This document shows, one piece after another, positions 55,048 to 64,000 of a stretch of DNA of 64,000 nucleotides. The translations under genes were made by a program, and so were the position numbers. Source of the DNA: Prosthecobacter sp. SYSU 5D2 (GTDB lineage: Bacteria > Verrucomicrobiota > Verrucomicrobiia > Verrucomicrobiales > Verrucomicrobiaceae); NCBI RefSeq assembly GCF_039655865.1, contig NZ_JBBYXL010000008.1, positions 291,671 through 355,670 on the forward strand. The letters run 5' to 3'. The first letter of the stretch is position 1, and every line of letters starts with the position of its first letter. The notes under the pieces were generated by a model. It was not told the DNA's origin. It did not search any database and was given only the letters and a program-made list of their open reading frames with translations.

Positions 55048-55084
55048 TGTAAAACCGGATGATTTACACTTTTTAATCCGTTTT
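55048..55084. promoter_or_regulatory. Inverted repeats upstream of the NsrR-like gene
   Basis: TGTAAA-N9-TTTACA (55048-55068) overlaps a second inverted pair CGGAT/ATCCG flanked by AAAA and TTTT (55051-55084). The sites lie 50-90 bases before the start codon in an A/T-rich spacer, a suitable place for autoregulation. Neither matches the enterobacterial NsrR consensus closely. Confidence 0.3.
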
Positions 55085-55173
55085 CACCACAATTATCATA
55101 CAAATCATGATGTGAACGCTATGCAGATATGGCGAAGTCTTTTTACGCACACCGGGGAGGGCGCGGGTGAAAC

Positions 55174-58100
55174 TCAGTATCCCAACCACGGCCCCAACCA
55201 TTTTTCCATCTCGGGTACTGTCATGCCTTTCCGCGCAGCATAGTCCTCCACCTGGTCCTTGCCGACCACGCTGATGCCGAAGTAATGCGCCTCCGGGTGG
55301 CTGAAGTACAAGCCGCTGACGGCGCTGCCGGGGTGCATGGCCATGCTTTCCGTCAGTTCCACACCGGTCAGGGCGGTGGCGTTTAAGAGATCAAACAGGA
55401 TTGGCTTTTCCGTATGGTCAGGCTGCGCAGGATAACCGGGAGCTGGGCGGATGCCGCGATACTTTTCCTTCACCATTTCCTCATGGGTAAGGTCGCCCGG
55501 TTTTTCATAACCCCAGGCAAAGCGGGCCTGCTGGTGCAGGTATTCAGCAAAGGCCTCGGCAAGCCGGTCCGCCACGGCTTTCACAATGATGGCGCTATAG
55601 GGATCGTTGATGGCATCAAATTCCTTGGAGAATTCATCCGCCCCGTGAATGCCCACGGCAAATCCGCCGATGTAGTCCTCCAAGTCGCTTTCCTTGGGTG
55701 CGACATAGTCGCTCAGCGCGAAGTTAGGCTTCTCCTTCTTGATGACCTGCTGGCGCAGGGTGTGAAAGACGGCCAGCAAGCGGGTGCGAGACTCATCGGA
55801 ATAAACTTCAATGTCATCGCCGCAACTGTTGGCCGGAAAGAACCCGAAGACTCCGCGAGGAGTGAAACGGTTTTCTTTTTCAATCCGGTCCAGCAGAGCA
55901 TTCGCATCCTGGTAAAGCTTCAGCGCCTGCTCCTCCGCCTGGATCTTCAACTCCGCGTCTTCATGAGCGGAATTAAACCGGCCTTCCGCCGTCAGCCAGC
56001 GCCCGCGCAGCTCCCAGGAATGGAAGAAGGGAGACCAGTCAATGTAGGGCCTCAAAGGCGCCACCAAGTCCGTGCCTTCAAGGATTTGGGTGCCGGTGAA
56101 ACTTGGCTTGGCAATGTCCTGCGCGGTCCAGTCACACTTGTATCCCTTTTCCCGTGACTCCGCGATGCTGAGAAGCAGGCGGTCTTTTTTCTTGCCGTAT
56201 TCCTCACGTAGGCGGACGTGGCGGGCTTCGTTTTTGGCGACAAAATCCTCACGCTGCTCCTCGCTGATGAGAGAGGTGGTCACCGGCACACTGCGGCTCG
56301 CATCCAGCACATGGACGATGGGACCGCTGTAATGAGGGGCGATCTTGATGGCCGTATGCGCGGCACTGGTGGTGGCACCGCCGATGAGCAGAGGCTGCTT
56401 CATTCCCAGGCGCTCCATCTCAGAAGCCACGTGGACCATTTCATCCAGCGAAGGCGTGATCAGACCGCTGAGGCCGATGACATCCGCGCCGACGTCGACG
56501 GCCTTGTCCAGGATCTTGGCGCAAGGCACCATGACGCCCATGTCCGTCACTTCAAAGCCGTTACATGCCAGCACAATGCCGACGATGTTCTTGCCGATGT
56601 CATGCACATCTCCCTTCACCGTCGCGAGGACGATCTTGCCTCCGCCCTGCTTTGCAGCCTCGGCGGGGATGAGATCAGCGGCGGTCAGGGCCGGGGCATC
56701 GGAGCCTCTTCCGGCTCCTCCATCACCCGGCTGCCTGAAGCCGACGCCTGACGAAGTGCTTCCAGGGTGCCCTGCTCTATCTGACGAAATCTCTCCGCCA
56801 CTTCGGGGCTGAGGCGCGGCTTGAAATTGCGCCAGGAGTCCTCCGTGGTAATCGGAATCGTCGCTGTGGAGTTTGAATTCATTTTCAAGGGTAGTGTTGC
56901 CGGTTTTAAGGAGTTCTTCAACGGATTTGTGCAAATGCTCAGAGAGCCAGGCAAGGTTGCGTGAACGCGGCGTTGCGCCCACGCAATTTTCGACCACAAA
57001 CACATCAAAATCTGTAGTATTTGCAAATTCACCGCAAAGTTTCAGCGTTGTGCGTGCCGCCTGATAGTGGCCTTTGGCCGCGCGGCTGAGAGGCACCACA
57101 CGCCCTGCTTCCTTGGCTGCACGTTGGGCCATATTGCGAACAGCATGGTCCCACTTACAATAAACAAAACGCAGTTCGACGGAACAGCCTGCTCCGAGGG
57201 CAGCACGGAAATGCGCCAAGGACCTTGCATGGTTCTGCAAGGTTCCATCCATGATGACCAAGGCATTACCTGTCACCTTCAAGTGACGAGTAGAGGTGGT
57301 CTTGCCACTGCCTTGTCCCCCTGCGTTAAAAATGACACTGTCCTTTGGCTTGGCGGCCTCCAGGCTGCGATGAAACATCCAGTCCACAAACGCCCCGGCA
57401 GGCTCCAGAGTCGCGACGCTCCAGCGCTGGCGGCTCTCGCGGGTGGCGGCGTAGTCGGGGCTCATTTCCTGTACACTGTTGCGGTCCAGGATAATGCCAA
57501 AACGGCGTTTGTATTCGGTTTCGGCCGTCTCCAAATCAGCCGCCAGTTCTGCAGCAAATTTCACTTCCACACGCCGCTCTTCCAGGCTCAGGCCGGGGTA
57601 TGGCAGATAGCTGAAACCTTCCACTACGCGGACTTCGTCACCTGTTTGGAGAGCCTCCGCCGTCTTCGCAGCGATTTCCACCAGCAGCTCACGCTCACGA
57701 GCCTTGCGGGCTTTTTCGGCTTCCATGAAGGGCTGCAAATAGGCCACGCTCTGCTTCATCACGCGGGCGCTTTTGACCACCTGCGGCAGGAACATCTTGC
57801 CAGCTCCGAAGAGGTCCCCCACGACGCTCATGCCGTCCATGAGCGGGCCTTCAATAACGGACAGGGGCTTGCCGAGTTCTTTCAGAGCTTCCGCCGTGTC
57901 TTCGTTGATGAAATCGGTGATGCCTCTGAGCAGGGAATGCTCCAGGCGCTTGGCCACGGGGGCTTCACGCCAGGACATGTCCACCTCGCTTTTCTTGGCG
58001 GCTCCAGCCTGGCCTTTGAACTGCTCGGCATAGTCCACCAGGATCTCCGTGGCATCCGGGCGGCGGTTGAGGATGACGTCCTCCACCTTGTCCAGCAGCT

Positions 58101-60009
58101 CCTTGGGGATTTCCTCGTAAACCTCCAGCATGCCGGCATTCACGATGCCCATGTCCATGCCGGCCTTGATGGCATAATACAGGAACACGCTGTGCATGGC
58201 CTCGCGCACCTTGTTGTTACCGCGGAAGCTGAAGCTGATGTTGCTGACCCCGCCGCTTACCTTGGCCAGGGGCAGGTTTTCCTTGATCCAGCGGGTGGCG
58301 TTGATGAAATCCAGCGCGTAGTTGTTATGCTCCTCCAGGCCGGTGGCCACGGTGAGGATGTTGGGGTCAAAAATGATGTCTTCCGGCGGGAACTGCACCT
58401 CGTCCACCAGGATGCGGTAGGCGCGCTCGCAGATGCGGATCTTCTCGTCATAGGTCGCGGCCTGACCGTTTTCATCAAAGGCCATCACCACCGTGGCGGC
58501 CCCGTATTGCTTGATCTTGCGGGCATATTCCTTGAACTTTTCCTCGCCTTCCTTCAGGGAGATCGAGTTTACGATCCCCTTCCCTTGCAGGCACTTCAGG
58601 CCGGCTTCGATGATCTCCCATTTGGAGGAGTCCACCATGATGGGCACCTTGTTCACCTCCGGTTCCGTCTGCAGGAGCACGAGGAATTTGGTCATCATCG
58701 GCACGCCATCAATGAGGCCTTCATCCATGCACACATCAATGACGTTGGCCCCGTTTTCCACCTGCTGGCGGGCGATGGTCACGGCTTCCTCCAACTTGCC
58801 TTCCTTGATCAGCTTGGCGAACTTCGGTGATCCCGCCACGTTCGTGCGCTCACCAATCATCAGGTAATTCGCCCCGGGCCTGAGTACGAAGGGCTGCGAG
58901 CCGCTGAGGCGCATATTGGGCTCAGGATGCGCGACTTCACGCGGTGGCAGATTTTCCACCGCCTTGGCGATGGCGGCGATGTGCTCGGGCGTGTTGCCGC
59001 AGCAGCCGCCCATGATGTTCACGAAGCCGCTCTTGGCAAAGTCAGTGGCGTATCCGGCCATGTCCGGCGGCAGCAGGTCAAAGCCCGTGGGTGCCAGCGG
59101 GTTGGGCATACCGGCGTTCGGATAGGCGGAAACGAAGCAATCGGCCTTCGTCGCCAGCTCTTCCAGGAACGGGCGCATCTTGTCCGGGCCTAACGAACAG
59201 TTTAGACCAATGGACAGCGGCTTCACATGCCGCATCGCGTTCAGATACGCCTCCGTGATCTGGCCGGAAATCATCGTCTCACCACCAGGGCCGACAGCGG
59301 CAGAAATCTGGATGGGTAGCTCCACACAATCCTGGTCAAAGACATCCCGGATGGCCACCAACGCGGCCTTGGCATTCAGGGAATCAAAGATGGTCTCCAC
59401 CATCAAGGTATCCACTCCGCCGGCGATCAAGGCGCGGATCTGGTGGGCATAGGCGGCCTTCACCTGGTCAAAGGTGACGTAGCGGAAGCTCAGGTCATTG
59501 AGGTCCGGGAACTGCGAGAGAGATACCGTCAGCGGCCCGATGGCTCCGGCAACGTAACGCTTGCGGCCCGTCTTTTCACCGATCAAATCCGCCCACTTCC
59601 GACACTGCTGCGCGGAGTTAAAATTGATCTCCCAGGCGATGTCGTTGAGAAACTTGTCCTCCAGCATTTCCTGGAAAAACTCCGGATCCTTCCGGCGGCC
59701 ATGCGGCACCTCGCGGAAAAACTCCGCCTGAGCGATGCTGGTCCCGGAAAAGGTGTTGGTCTCGATGATGTCCGCCCCGGCTTCCAAGAAACGACGATGG
59801 ATGTCCTCAATAATGTCAGGCCGGGTAATGGAAAGGATGTCGCCGTTATTGAGCAGGTCCTTCTCGTTGTCCAAAAAGCGGTCCCCCCGAGCATCGGCTT
59901 CCTTGAGCCCGTAACCGCGAATCGTCGTCCCCATTGCCCCATCAATGACGAGGATGCGCTGGCGCATGGCGGCTTCGAGTTCGGATCGGACATTGGGGCG
60001 GACGGGCAT
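55174..60009 (-). CDS. metH: Cobalamin-dependent methionine synthase with P-loop kinase insert
   Basis: Methylates homocysteine using methyltetrahydrofolate and cobalamin. Order: homocysteine domain (about 15-345; zinc ligands Cys271, Cys336, Cys337, the last two in [10 protein letters not shown]), pterin domain (about 385-640; [12 protein letters not shown]), cap domain (about 670-767; [18 protein letters not shown]). A 350-residue insert follows, then the B12 Rossmann domain (about 1118-1260; His1136 of DVHDIGKN is the axial ligand, then [13 protein letters not shown]) and the reactivation domain (about 1290-1611; [24 protein letters not shown]). Without the insert the length would be about 1260, normal for MetH. 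A 5-bp stem GGGGT/ACCCC touches the start codon. No cobalamin riboswitch is visible upstream. Confidence 0.93.
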   Translation of the reverse strand: MPVRPNVRSELEAAMRQRILVIDGAMGTTIRGYGLKEADARGDRFLDNEKDLLNNGDILSITRPDIIEDIHRRFLEAGADIIETNTFSGTSIAQAEFFREVPHGRRKDPEFFQEMLEDKFLNDIAWEINFNSAQQCRKWADLIGEKTGRKRYVAGAIGPLTVSLSQFPDLNDLSFRYVTFDQVKAAYAHQIRALIAGGVDTLMVETIFDSLNAKAALVAIRDVFDQDCVELPIQISAAVGPGGETMISGQITEAYLNAMRHVKPLSIGLNCSLGPDKMRPFLEELATKADCFVSAYPNAGMPNPLAPTGFDLLPPDMAGYATDFAKSGFVNIMGGCCGNTPEHIAAIAKAVENLPPREVAHPEPNMRLSGSQPFVLRPGANYLMIGERTNVAGSPKFAKLIKEGKLEEAVTIARQQVENGANVIDVCMDEGLIDGVPMMTKFLVLLQTEPEVNKVPIMVDSSKWEIIEAGLKCLQGKGIVNSISLKEGEEKFKEYARKIKQYGAATVVMAFDENGQAATYDEKIRICERAYRILVDEVQFPPEDIIFDPNILTVATGLEEHNNYALDFINATRWIKENLPLAKVSGGVSNISFSFRGNNKVREAMHSVFLYYAIKAGMDMGIVNAGMLEVYEEIPKELLDKVEDVILNRRPDATEILVDYAEQFKGQAGAAKKSEVDMSWREAPVAKRLEHSLLRGITDFINEDTAEALKELGKPLSVIEGPLMDGMSVVGDLFGAGKMFLPQVVKSARVMKQSVAYLQPFMEAEKARKARERELLVEIAAKTAEALQTGDEVRVVEGFSYLPYPGLSLEERRVEVKFAAELAADLETAETEYKRRFGIILDRNSVQEMSPDYAATRESRQRWSVATLEPAGAFVDWMFHRSLEAAKPKDSVIFNAGGQGSGKTTSTRHLKVTGNALVIMDGTLQNHARSLAHFRAALGAGCSVELRFVYCKWDHAVRNMAQRAAKEAGRVVPLSRAAKGHYQAARTTLKLCGEFANTTDFDVFVVENCVGATPRSRNLAWLSEHLHKSVEELLKTGNTTLENEFKLHSDDSDYHGGLLAQFQAAPQPRSGGEISSDRAGHPGSTSSGVGFRQPGDGGAGRGSDAPALTAADLIPAEAAKQGGGKIVLATVKGDVHDIGKNIVGIVLACNGFEVTDMGVMVPCAKILDKAVDVGADVIGLSGLITPSLDEMVHVASEMERLGMKQPLLIGGATTSAAHTAIKIAPHYSGPIVHVLDASRSVPVTTSLISEEQREDFVAKNEARHVRLREEYGKKKDRLLLSIAESREKGYKCDWTAQDIAKPSFTGTQILEGTDLVAPLRPYIDWSPFFHSWELRGRWLTAEGRFNSAHEDAELKIQAEEQALKLYQDANALLDRIEKENRFTPRGVFGFFPANSCGDDIEVYSDESRTRLLAVFHTLRQQVIKKEKPNFALSDYVAPKESDLEDYIGGFAVGIHGADEFSKEFDAINDPYSAIIVKAVADRLAEAFAEYLHQQARFAWGYEKPGDLTHEEMVKEKYRGIRPAPGYPAQPDHTEKPILFDLLNATALTGVELTESMAMHPGSAVSGLYFSHPEAHYFGISVVGKDQVEDYAARKGMTVPEMEKWLGPWLGY
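56660..57708 (-). other. In-frame zeta-toxin-like P-loop kinase insert within metH
   Basis: Residues about 768-1117 of the metH frame have no counterpart in MetH. They start with a charged helical stretch ([20 protein letters not shown]) and reach [15 protein letters not shown] at 849. A Walker A motif GGQGSGKT follows at 897-904, then an acidic VIMDGTLQN strand, YCKWDHAV and [20 protein letters not shown] (Gly969-Pro973, His981). This order matches zeta-toxin-family kinases, where RxVP and a His follow the P-loop. The insert separates MEAEKA from [17 protein letters not shown] exactly at the cap/cobalamin linker. Two lines counted by eye (56881-56940, 57001-57060) are 42-45% GC, below the flanks. 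No intein splice-junction residues are evident. Confidence 0.75.
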
Positions 60010-60088
60010 GGGGTGAAATTACCCCTTCCAAACCCCAGCGTCAATCTCGCATCAACGCATCATGATTTGAATATATGAGATTTACAAC

Positions 60089-60880
60089 TCACCCAAACCG
60101 CCCCCGCACATAATCATCCGTCAGCTTTTCCTTCGGATTCTCAAAGAGGCTCATCGTCTCGTCATATTCCACGAGTTTCCCCAGGTAGAACAGCGCCGTG
60201 TAATCCGCCGTGCGCATGGCCTGCTGCATGTTATGCGTCACGATGACCAGGGTATACTTCTCCTTGAGCTGGTGAAACAGGTCCTCCACCCTCGCGGTAG
60301 CGATAGGGTCCAGGGCTGAGCAGGGCTCGTCCATCAGCAGCACCTGCGGTTTCACGGCGATGGCGCGAGCGATGCAAAGACGCTGCTGCTGACCGCCCGA
60401 AAGTCCGTAGGCACTTTGATCCAGGCGGTCCTTCACCTCATCCCACAGAGCCGCACCACGCAGGCTTTCTTCCACCACATGGTCCAGGTAGTCTTTTCGT
60501 TTCTCGCCATGCAGGGCGAGACCGTAGGAGATGTTTTCGTAAATGCTGCGGGGAAAGGGATTCGATTTCTGAAAGACCATGCCCACCTGGCGGCGCAGCT
60601 GCACCACATCCAGCGCCTGGCTGTGGATGTCCTGCCCCTCCACATTGATCGAGCCGCTTTTCACGGTTGCGCCATCCACCCGGTCGTTCATGCGGTTAAA
60701 GCAGCGCAGCAGGGTGGACTTGCCACAGCCCGACGGGCCGATGAAGGCCGTGGCCTGGTGACGGGGAATGTCTAGCGAGACGTCAAAGAGCGTCTGTTTG
60801 CTGCCATAATAGAAATCCACATTCCGCACCTGGATGGAGGTGGGCAGGTGTGAGACGGGGTTCTTTTCACGGATGGCCAT
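60089..60880 (-). CDS. pstB: Phosphate ABC transporter ATP-binding protein
   Basis: Powers high-affinity phosphate uptake. Walker A is GPSGCGKST, the signature is [20 protein letters not shown], Walker B is [13 protein letters not shown] and the switch His is in [11 protein letters not shown]. The [10 protein letters not shown] and [14 protein letters not shown] segments are specific to PstB. The start [15 protein letters not shown] is used; a Met four codons earlier is possible. 263 residues. pstC, pstA and phoU are not present; the divergent neighbour is pstS across a Pho-box region. Confidence 0.95.
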   Translation of the reverse strand: MAIREKNPVSHLPTSIQVRNVDFYYGSKQTLFDVSLDIPRHQATAFIGPSGCGKSTLLRCFNRMNDRVDGATVKSGSINVEGQDIHSQALDVVQLRRQVGMVFQKSNPFPRSIYENISYGLALHGEKRKDYLDHVVEESLRGAALWDEVKDRLDQSAYGLSGGQQQRLCIARAIAVKPQVLLMDEPCSALDPIATARVEDLFHQLKEKYTLVIVTHNMQQAMRTADYTALFYLGKLVEYDETMSLFENPKEKLTDDYVRGRFG

Positions 60881-60929
60881 GCAGCGGAACATAACATGAC
60901 TGGACTGGCGGGCTTGGCAACCGCCCTTG

Positions 60930-61002
60930 TTGTCACATTCCTGTCACGCACGCAGGATGAATGTGACAAAACTGTCACATGTCTTTTCGAGCCATGTGAC
61001 AA
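60930..61002. promoter_or_regulatory. Pho-box cluster between pstB and pstS
   Basis: TTGTCAC-ATTC-CTGTCAC at 60930-60947 is a canonical Pho box (7-base half-sites in 11-base phase) directed at pstS. Further half-sites are CTGTCAC at 60972-60978 and, on the minus strand, TTGTCAC at 60963-60969 and 60996-61002, which are 33 bases (three turns) apart and directed at pstB. PhoB-type control of both genes is a strong inference. Confidence 0.85.
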
Positions 61003-61044
61003 ACCTTCAGCCATTTGTGCTGAGCTTATCCAACGCCCCATCGT

Positions 61045-61998
61045 ATGAAGATCCGACCTGCCCTTTTCGCTGCCCTCAGCCTGACTGCCCTGGCCCAGGG
61101 AACCGAGATAAATCCTGCCATCCCTGAATACAAACAGGTGAGCGGTGTTTCTGGAAACCTCATCTCCATCGGCTCCGATACACTGAACAACCTCATGACC
61201 CTGTGGGCGGAAGGCTTCAAGGCGAGATACCCCAATGTGAACATCCAGATCGAGGGCAAAGGCTCCGCTACCGCGCCTCCCGCGCTGATCAGCGGCACCA
61301 GCCAGCTCGGCCCCATGAGCCGCGAGATGAAGCAGGAGGAGATTGACGCCTTCGAGAAAAAATTCGGCTACAAGCCAACGGAGATCAAAGTGGCCGTGGA
61401 TGCCCTGGCCGTCTTTGCCCATAAAGACAGCACCCTCAGAGGCCTCACATTGGCGCAGATTGACGCCATTTTTTCCTCCACCCGCAAGCTCGGTGCTCCG
61501 GCTGACATCACTGAGTGGGGCCAGCTTGGCATGGATGCCTGGAAAGGTCGCGCCATTTCCCTCTTCGGTCGTAACAGTGCCTCCGGCACCTATGGTTTCT
61601 TCAAGGAACATGCTCTCGGCAAGGGCGACTTCAAAAGCAGTGTCAAGGAGCAGCCAGGGTCCTCCGCAGTGATCCAGGGCATCAGCACCGATGAGTTTGC
61701 CTTGGGTTATTCAGGCATCGGTTACATCACCTCCGGCGTCCGCGCCCTGCCCATCGGCGAAAGCGAAGACAGCCTCGTTGAGGTCAACTATGATAACTGC
61801 ATCAGCGGTGATTATCCTCTGGCCCGCTTCCTCCTCATCTACATCAACAAAAAACCCGGCGAGCCCCTGGATACCCTCACCACCGAGTTTGTGAAATTTA
61901 TCCAGAGCAAGGACGGGCAGGAGGTGGTGGTGAAAGACGGTTATTATCCCATCCCCTCAGAGGTGCTGGAGGAGACCCAGGCCATCCTGGCCAAGTGA
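61045..61998 (+). CDS. pstS: Phosphate ABC transporter substrate-binding protein
   Basis: Periplasmic phosphate-binding protein with signal peptide MKIRPALFAALSLTALAQG. Phosphate-binding segments are visible: SIGSDTLNNLM near residue 42, GSATAPPALISGTSQLGPMS near 73-92, and FGRNSASGTYGFFKEHALG near 170-190. Residues 215-230 (DEFALGYSGIGYI) are also typical. At 317 residues it is the PstS type that lacks a lipobox. It has its own terminator; the rest of the transporter must be elsewhere. Confidence 0.93.
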   Translation: MKIRPALFAALSLTALAQGTEINPAIPEYKQVSGVSGNLISIGSDTLNNLMTLWAEGFKARYPNVNIQIEGKGSATAPPALISGTSQLGPMSREMKQEEIDAFEKKFGYKPTEIKVAVDALAVFAHKDSTLRGLTLAQIDAIFSSTRKLGAPADITEWGQLGMDAWKGRAISLFGRNSASGTYGFFKEHALGKGDFKSSVKEQPGSSAVIQGISTDEFALGYSGIGYITSGVRALPIGESEDSLVEVNYDNCISGDYPLARFLLIYINKKPGEPLDTLTTEFVKFIQSKDGQEVVVKDGYYPIPSEVLEETQAILAK

Positions 61999-62033
61999 GG
62001 TTTCTGTTTCGCCCTTGATCTTATTCATTGTCA

Positions 62034-62066
62034 GTGCGTCAGAGATTCATCTCTGACGCACTTTTC
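62034..62066 (+). terminator. Rho-independent terminator of pstS
   Basis: GTGCGTCAGAGA and TCTCTGACGCAC form a perfect 12-bp stem with a TTCA loop, followed by TTTT, 35 bases after the pstS stop. Confidence 0.9.
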
Positions 62067-62144
62067 GTGTTCAAATGAATGGTACTTGTAGTTGAAATGC
62101 AGCGTACTCTTTCCATACTCGGCGCATCCTCTTTTATCCCACCC

Positions 62145-63806
62145 ATGCTTTCCTTCATCAAAATCCGTCATCTGGCTCTCGTCGAGGATGTCACCTGGGA
62201 TTTGCGGGCCGGTCTGATCGGCGTGACGGGTGAAACCGGCGCTGGCAAGTCCATCATCGTCGGTGCTTTAAAACTCATCTTGGGGGAGCGTGCTGACCGC
62301 AGCCTCATCCGCAACGGCCAGGATACCTGCACCGTGGAGGCCAGCTTTCACCTGCGGGATACCCGCGCCTTGGACATGGTACTGCAGGAAGCTGGTCTCG
62401 ATCCCTGCCAGGATGGCGAGCTGCTGATCAAACGCAGCATCAGCACCGGCGGCGCTAACAAACAATTCGTCAACTGCTCTCCCGTCACCATCCACGTGCT
62501 GAAGGCCCTGGGAGAGCACCTGGTGGACCTGCATGGCCCGCACGACCATCAGTCCCTCCATTCCCAGGACCGCCAGCTTGAGATGCTGGACAAATACACC
62601 GGCTGCGAGGACATCCTGGCCAAATACCAGGCCACCTGGCAGCAATGGCGCAGTGCTCTGACCGAGCTGGATGACCTGGAAAACAGCGAGCGCAGCAGCA
62701 GCCAGCAGGAGGACATGCTGCGCTTCCAAGCCCAGGAAATCGCAGCCGCAGGCCTCAAGCCCGGTGAGGAAGAGGAGATCGAAGCCCGGCACCGCATCGC
62801 TGCCAACGGCGCCCGCCTGGCCGAAGTCTGCTCCGCCATCACCAGCCGCCTCAGTGATAGCGAAGGTGGCATTCTGGACGCCCTGCGCGAGATCGGCCGC
62901 CATATCCATGAGCTGGAAAAAATAGACCCCGGCACCACCGCCATGTTTGAGGGGTTCAAGTCCGCCCAGATCGAGTTGACAGAGCTGGAAAGCAGCGTCC
63001 AGGAATACGCCGACGAACTGGAAACCGACCCCGCCGAGCTGGCGCAACTGGACCAGCGCATCCACACCATCCAGACCCTGAAGCGCAAATACGGCCCCAC
63101 CGTTGCGTCCATCATCGAATTCCAAAAGGATGCCGAGCAGAAGCTGGCCAGGATCGAAAACCGTGGCGACGAGCTGGAGCGCCTGGCCAAGCTGGTCAAG
63201 GACCGCCGGGCCGACGTGGACAAGCTGGGCAAGCAGCTCACCAAAAAACGCGCTGAAGCCGCCCCCAAGCTGGCCAAAGAAGTGGCCGCCCACCTGACCG
63301 ACCTGGGTTTCAAACGCAGCGTCTTCGAAGCCCACCTGGCCCCGCTCAACGAGCCATCTCGCAACGGCCTGGAGGAAGTGGACTTTCAGTTCGCCCCCAA
63401 CCCCGGCGAGCCGCTGAAACCCCTGCGCCTCACTGCCAGCAGCGGAGAAATGTCCCGCGTGCTGCTCTCCGTGAAAAGTGCCCTGGCCAAACAGGATGCC
63501 GTGCCACTCCTCGTCTTTGATGAAATTGACGCCAACGTCGGCGGCAACATCGCCGAAGCAGTCGGCCACAAAATGGCCTCCCTCGGCAGCACGCATCAAG
63601 TCATCGCCATCACCCACTTCCCGCAGGTCGCCTCCCTGGCCGCCAGCCACTTCGTCGTCACCAAGGAGATCGAAGGTGACCGCACCAAGTCCCACATCCG
63701 CGAAGTCGCCAACGAAGAGCGCATCGAAGAGCTCGCCCGGATGCTTGGCGGAAAGCTCGAATCCGCGCGTGAGCATGCGCGAAATCTGCTGAGCGGGAGA
63801 AGATGA
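62145..63806 (+). CDS. recN: DNA repair protein RecN
   Basis: SMC-like ATPase acting in double-strand-break repair. Start MLSFIKIRHLALVEDVTWDL is chosen by homology; the open frame extends 22 codons further. Walker A is GETGAGKS at residues 29-36, followed by the RecN-specific LVDLHGPHDHQSLH. Coiled-coil arms span about 160-380 with a central break (DPAELAQLDQRIHTIQTLKR), then the signature ASSGEMSRVLLSVKSALA, Walker B LLVFDEIDANVGG and the ITHFPQVASLA switch. 553 residues, full length. Confidence 0.95.
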   Translation: MLSFIKIRHLALVEDVTWDLRAGLIGVTGETGAGKSIIVGALKLILGERADRSLIRNGQDTCTVEASFHLRDTRALDMVLQEAGLDPCQDGELLIKRSISTGGANKQFVNCSPVTIHVLKALGEHLVDLHGPHDHQSLHSQDRQLEMLDKYTGCEDILAKYQATWQQWRSALTELDDLENSERSSSQQEDMLRFQAQEIAAAGLKPGEEEEIEARHRIAANGARLAEVCSAITSRLSDSEGGILDALREIGRHIHELEKIDPGTTAMFEGFKSAQIELTELESSVQEYADELETDPAELAQLDQRIHTIQTLKRKYGPTVASIIEFQKDAEQKLARIENRGDELERLAKLVKDRRADVDKLGKQLTKKRAEAAPKLAKEVAAHLTDLGFKRSVFEAHLAPLNEPSRNGLEEVDFQFAPNPGEPLKPLRLTASSGEMSRVLLSVKSALAKQDAVPLLVFDEIDANVGGNIAEAVGHKMASLGSTHQVIAITHFPQVASLAASHFVVTKEIEGDRTKSHIREVANEERIEELARMLGGKLESAREHARNLLSGRR

Positions 63807-63849
63807 TAGATGGAAAAATGAAGGACCGGCAGCAGGGCACGCTCATCCC

Positions 63850-64000
63850 CTAGTCCACTGCCCGCACACGTAATTGTCGCAGGGAAAACAGCTCGCTGTC
63901 ACATTCGCTGAGGCGGCGGGCACCGTCTTTGCGCTTGGGGCCAAAGAGGGTGCGGTTTTCCTGGAAGACGCTTTCGACGAACTCTTTGCTTCCTAGCACC
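63850..64000 (-). CDS. REP-associated tyrosine transposase (RAYT), C-terminal end
   Basis: A minus-strand frame runs from the window edge to a stop at 63850, giving the last 49 residues: VLGSKEFVESVFQENRTLFG, then PKRKDGARRL and FSLRQLRVRAVD. The pattern LGSxxFVxxxFxxxRxxFGPKRKxGARR...LRxLR is characteristic of the C-terminal region of verrucomicrobial IS200-like RAYT proteins. The catalytic HUH part lies beyond the window. The REP-like hairpins with GTAG or GTAC feet elsewhere in this window are the expected substrates of such an enzyme. recN ends 43 bases away, convergent. Confidence 0.75.
   Translation of the reverse strand, partial: VLGSKEFVESVFQENRTLFGPKRKDGARRLSECDSELFSLRQLRVRAVD

Noticed and set aside
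56660..57708. Intein in metH
   Set aside because: There is no Cys/Ser at the left junction, no His-Asn plus nucleophile at the right junction, and no LAGLIDADG or Hint motifs; the P-loop kinase motifs explain the insert better.
60010..60088. Cobalamin or SAM riboswitch upstream of metH
   Set aside because: Only 79 bases separate metH from pstB and no B12-box or SAM-aptamer pattern is visible; only a 5-bp hairpin is present at the start codon.
1..64000. CRISPR arrays, tRNA or rRNA genes
   Set aside because: No regularly spaced 24-40 base direct repeats and no tRNA- or rRNA-like conserved segments were seen; the only regular spacing is the 21-base array at 25395-25478, whose units are too short.

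Overview
The window reads as a high-GC chromosome segment from a Verrucomicrobiota bacterium, probably in or near Verrucomicrobiaceae (Prosthecobacter/Verrucomicrobium-like). This is inferred from gene content: four partnered sets of DUF1549/DUF1553 (or DUF1800) proteins with DUF1501 proteins, a TIGR02597-like protein, a PEP-CTERM protein, many SGNH hydrolases, and an ECF sigma/FecR-LamG pair. No rRNA, tRNA, CRISPR array or complete insertion sequence was recognised by eye.

Layout. 0-6 kb: the tail of an HNH endonuclease, glyS with its terminator, a secreted TPR protein and an unrecognised helical protein. 6-12 kb: a TRAM-type uracil-5 RNA methyltransferase, a zinc-uptake pair (ZnuA-like binding protein and a His-rich outer-membrane barrel) sharing a 21-base upstream motif, wrbA, a histidine phosphatase, rpiB and a thioesterase. 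12-17 kb, minus strand: Gfo/Idh/MocA oxidoreductase, SGNH hydrolase, and an unusual SGNH/N-acyl-D-amino-acid deacylase fusion. 17-25 kb, plus strand: methyltransferase, ECF sigma factor, FecR-LamG protein, cytochrome-c/DUF1549/DUF1553 protein, DUF1501 protein and an SGNH-like protein with GNT instead of GDS; several are joined by ATGA overlaps. 25-31 kb: a 21-base phased repeat array, rpsA with a strong terminator, a tandem-SGNH protein, a PEP-CTERM protein and a TIGR02597-like protein. 31-46 kb: a 1600-residue DUF1800 protein with its DUF1501 partner, proS flanked by REP-like hairpins, and a LamG/cytochrome-c/DUF1549/DUF1553 giant with its DUF1501 partner. 46-55 kb: M19 dipeptidase, panB, a DUF3500 protein, a sodium:solute symporter, another DUF1549/DUF1501 pair and an NsrR-like Rrf2 regulator that overlaps it tail to tail. 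55-64 kb: metH, divergent pstB and pstS over a cluster of Pho-box half-sites, recN, and the C-terminal end of a REP-associated tyrosine transposase (RAYT).

The most unusual feature is metH. The 1611-residue reading frame carries about 350 extra residues exactly in the linker between the cap domain and the cobalamin-binding Rossmann domain. The extra segment contains a Walker A P-loop and a GRVVP...H pattern typical of zeta-toxin/polynucleotide-kinase-like P-loop kinases. Both methionine-synthase halves remain in frame. Near the end of the insert a second frame encodes a more protein-like helical tail, which suggests a formerly free-standing kinase gene that landed in metH and was fused by a frame change.

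A second theme is a REP/RAYT system. Hairpins with the core CATCACTC-TCC-GAGTGATG and a GTAG or GTAC foot lie in intergenic spaces at about 7.3, 38.8 and 40.5 kb, twice as inverted pairs, and a RAYT C-terminus sits at the right edge. Other regulatory candidates are a probable zinc operator, the Pho boxes, a promoter inside an inverted repeat ahead of the DUF1800 gene, and the 21-base phased array ahead of rpsA.
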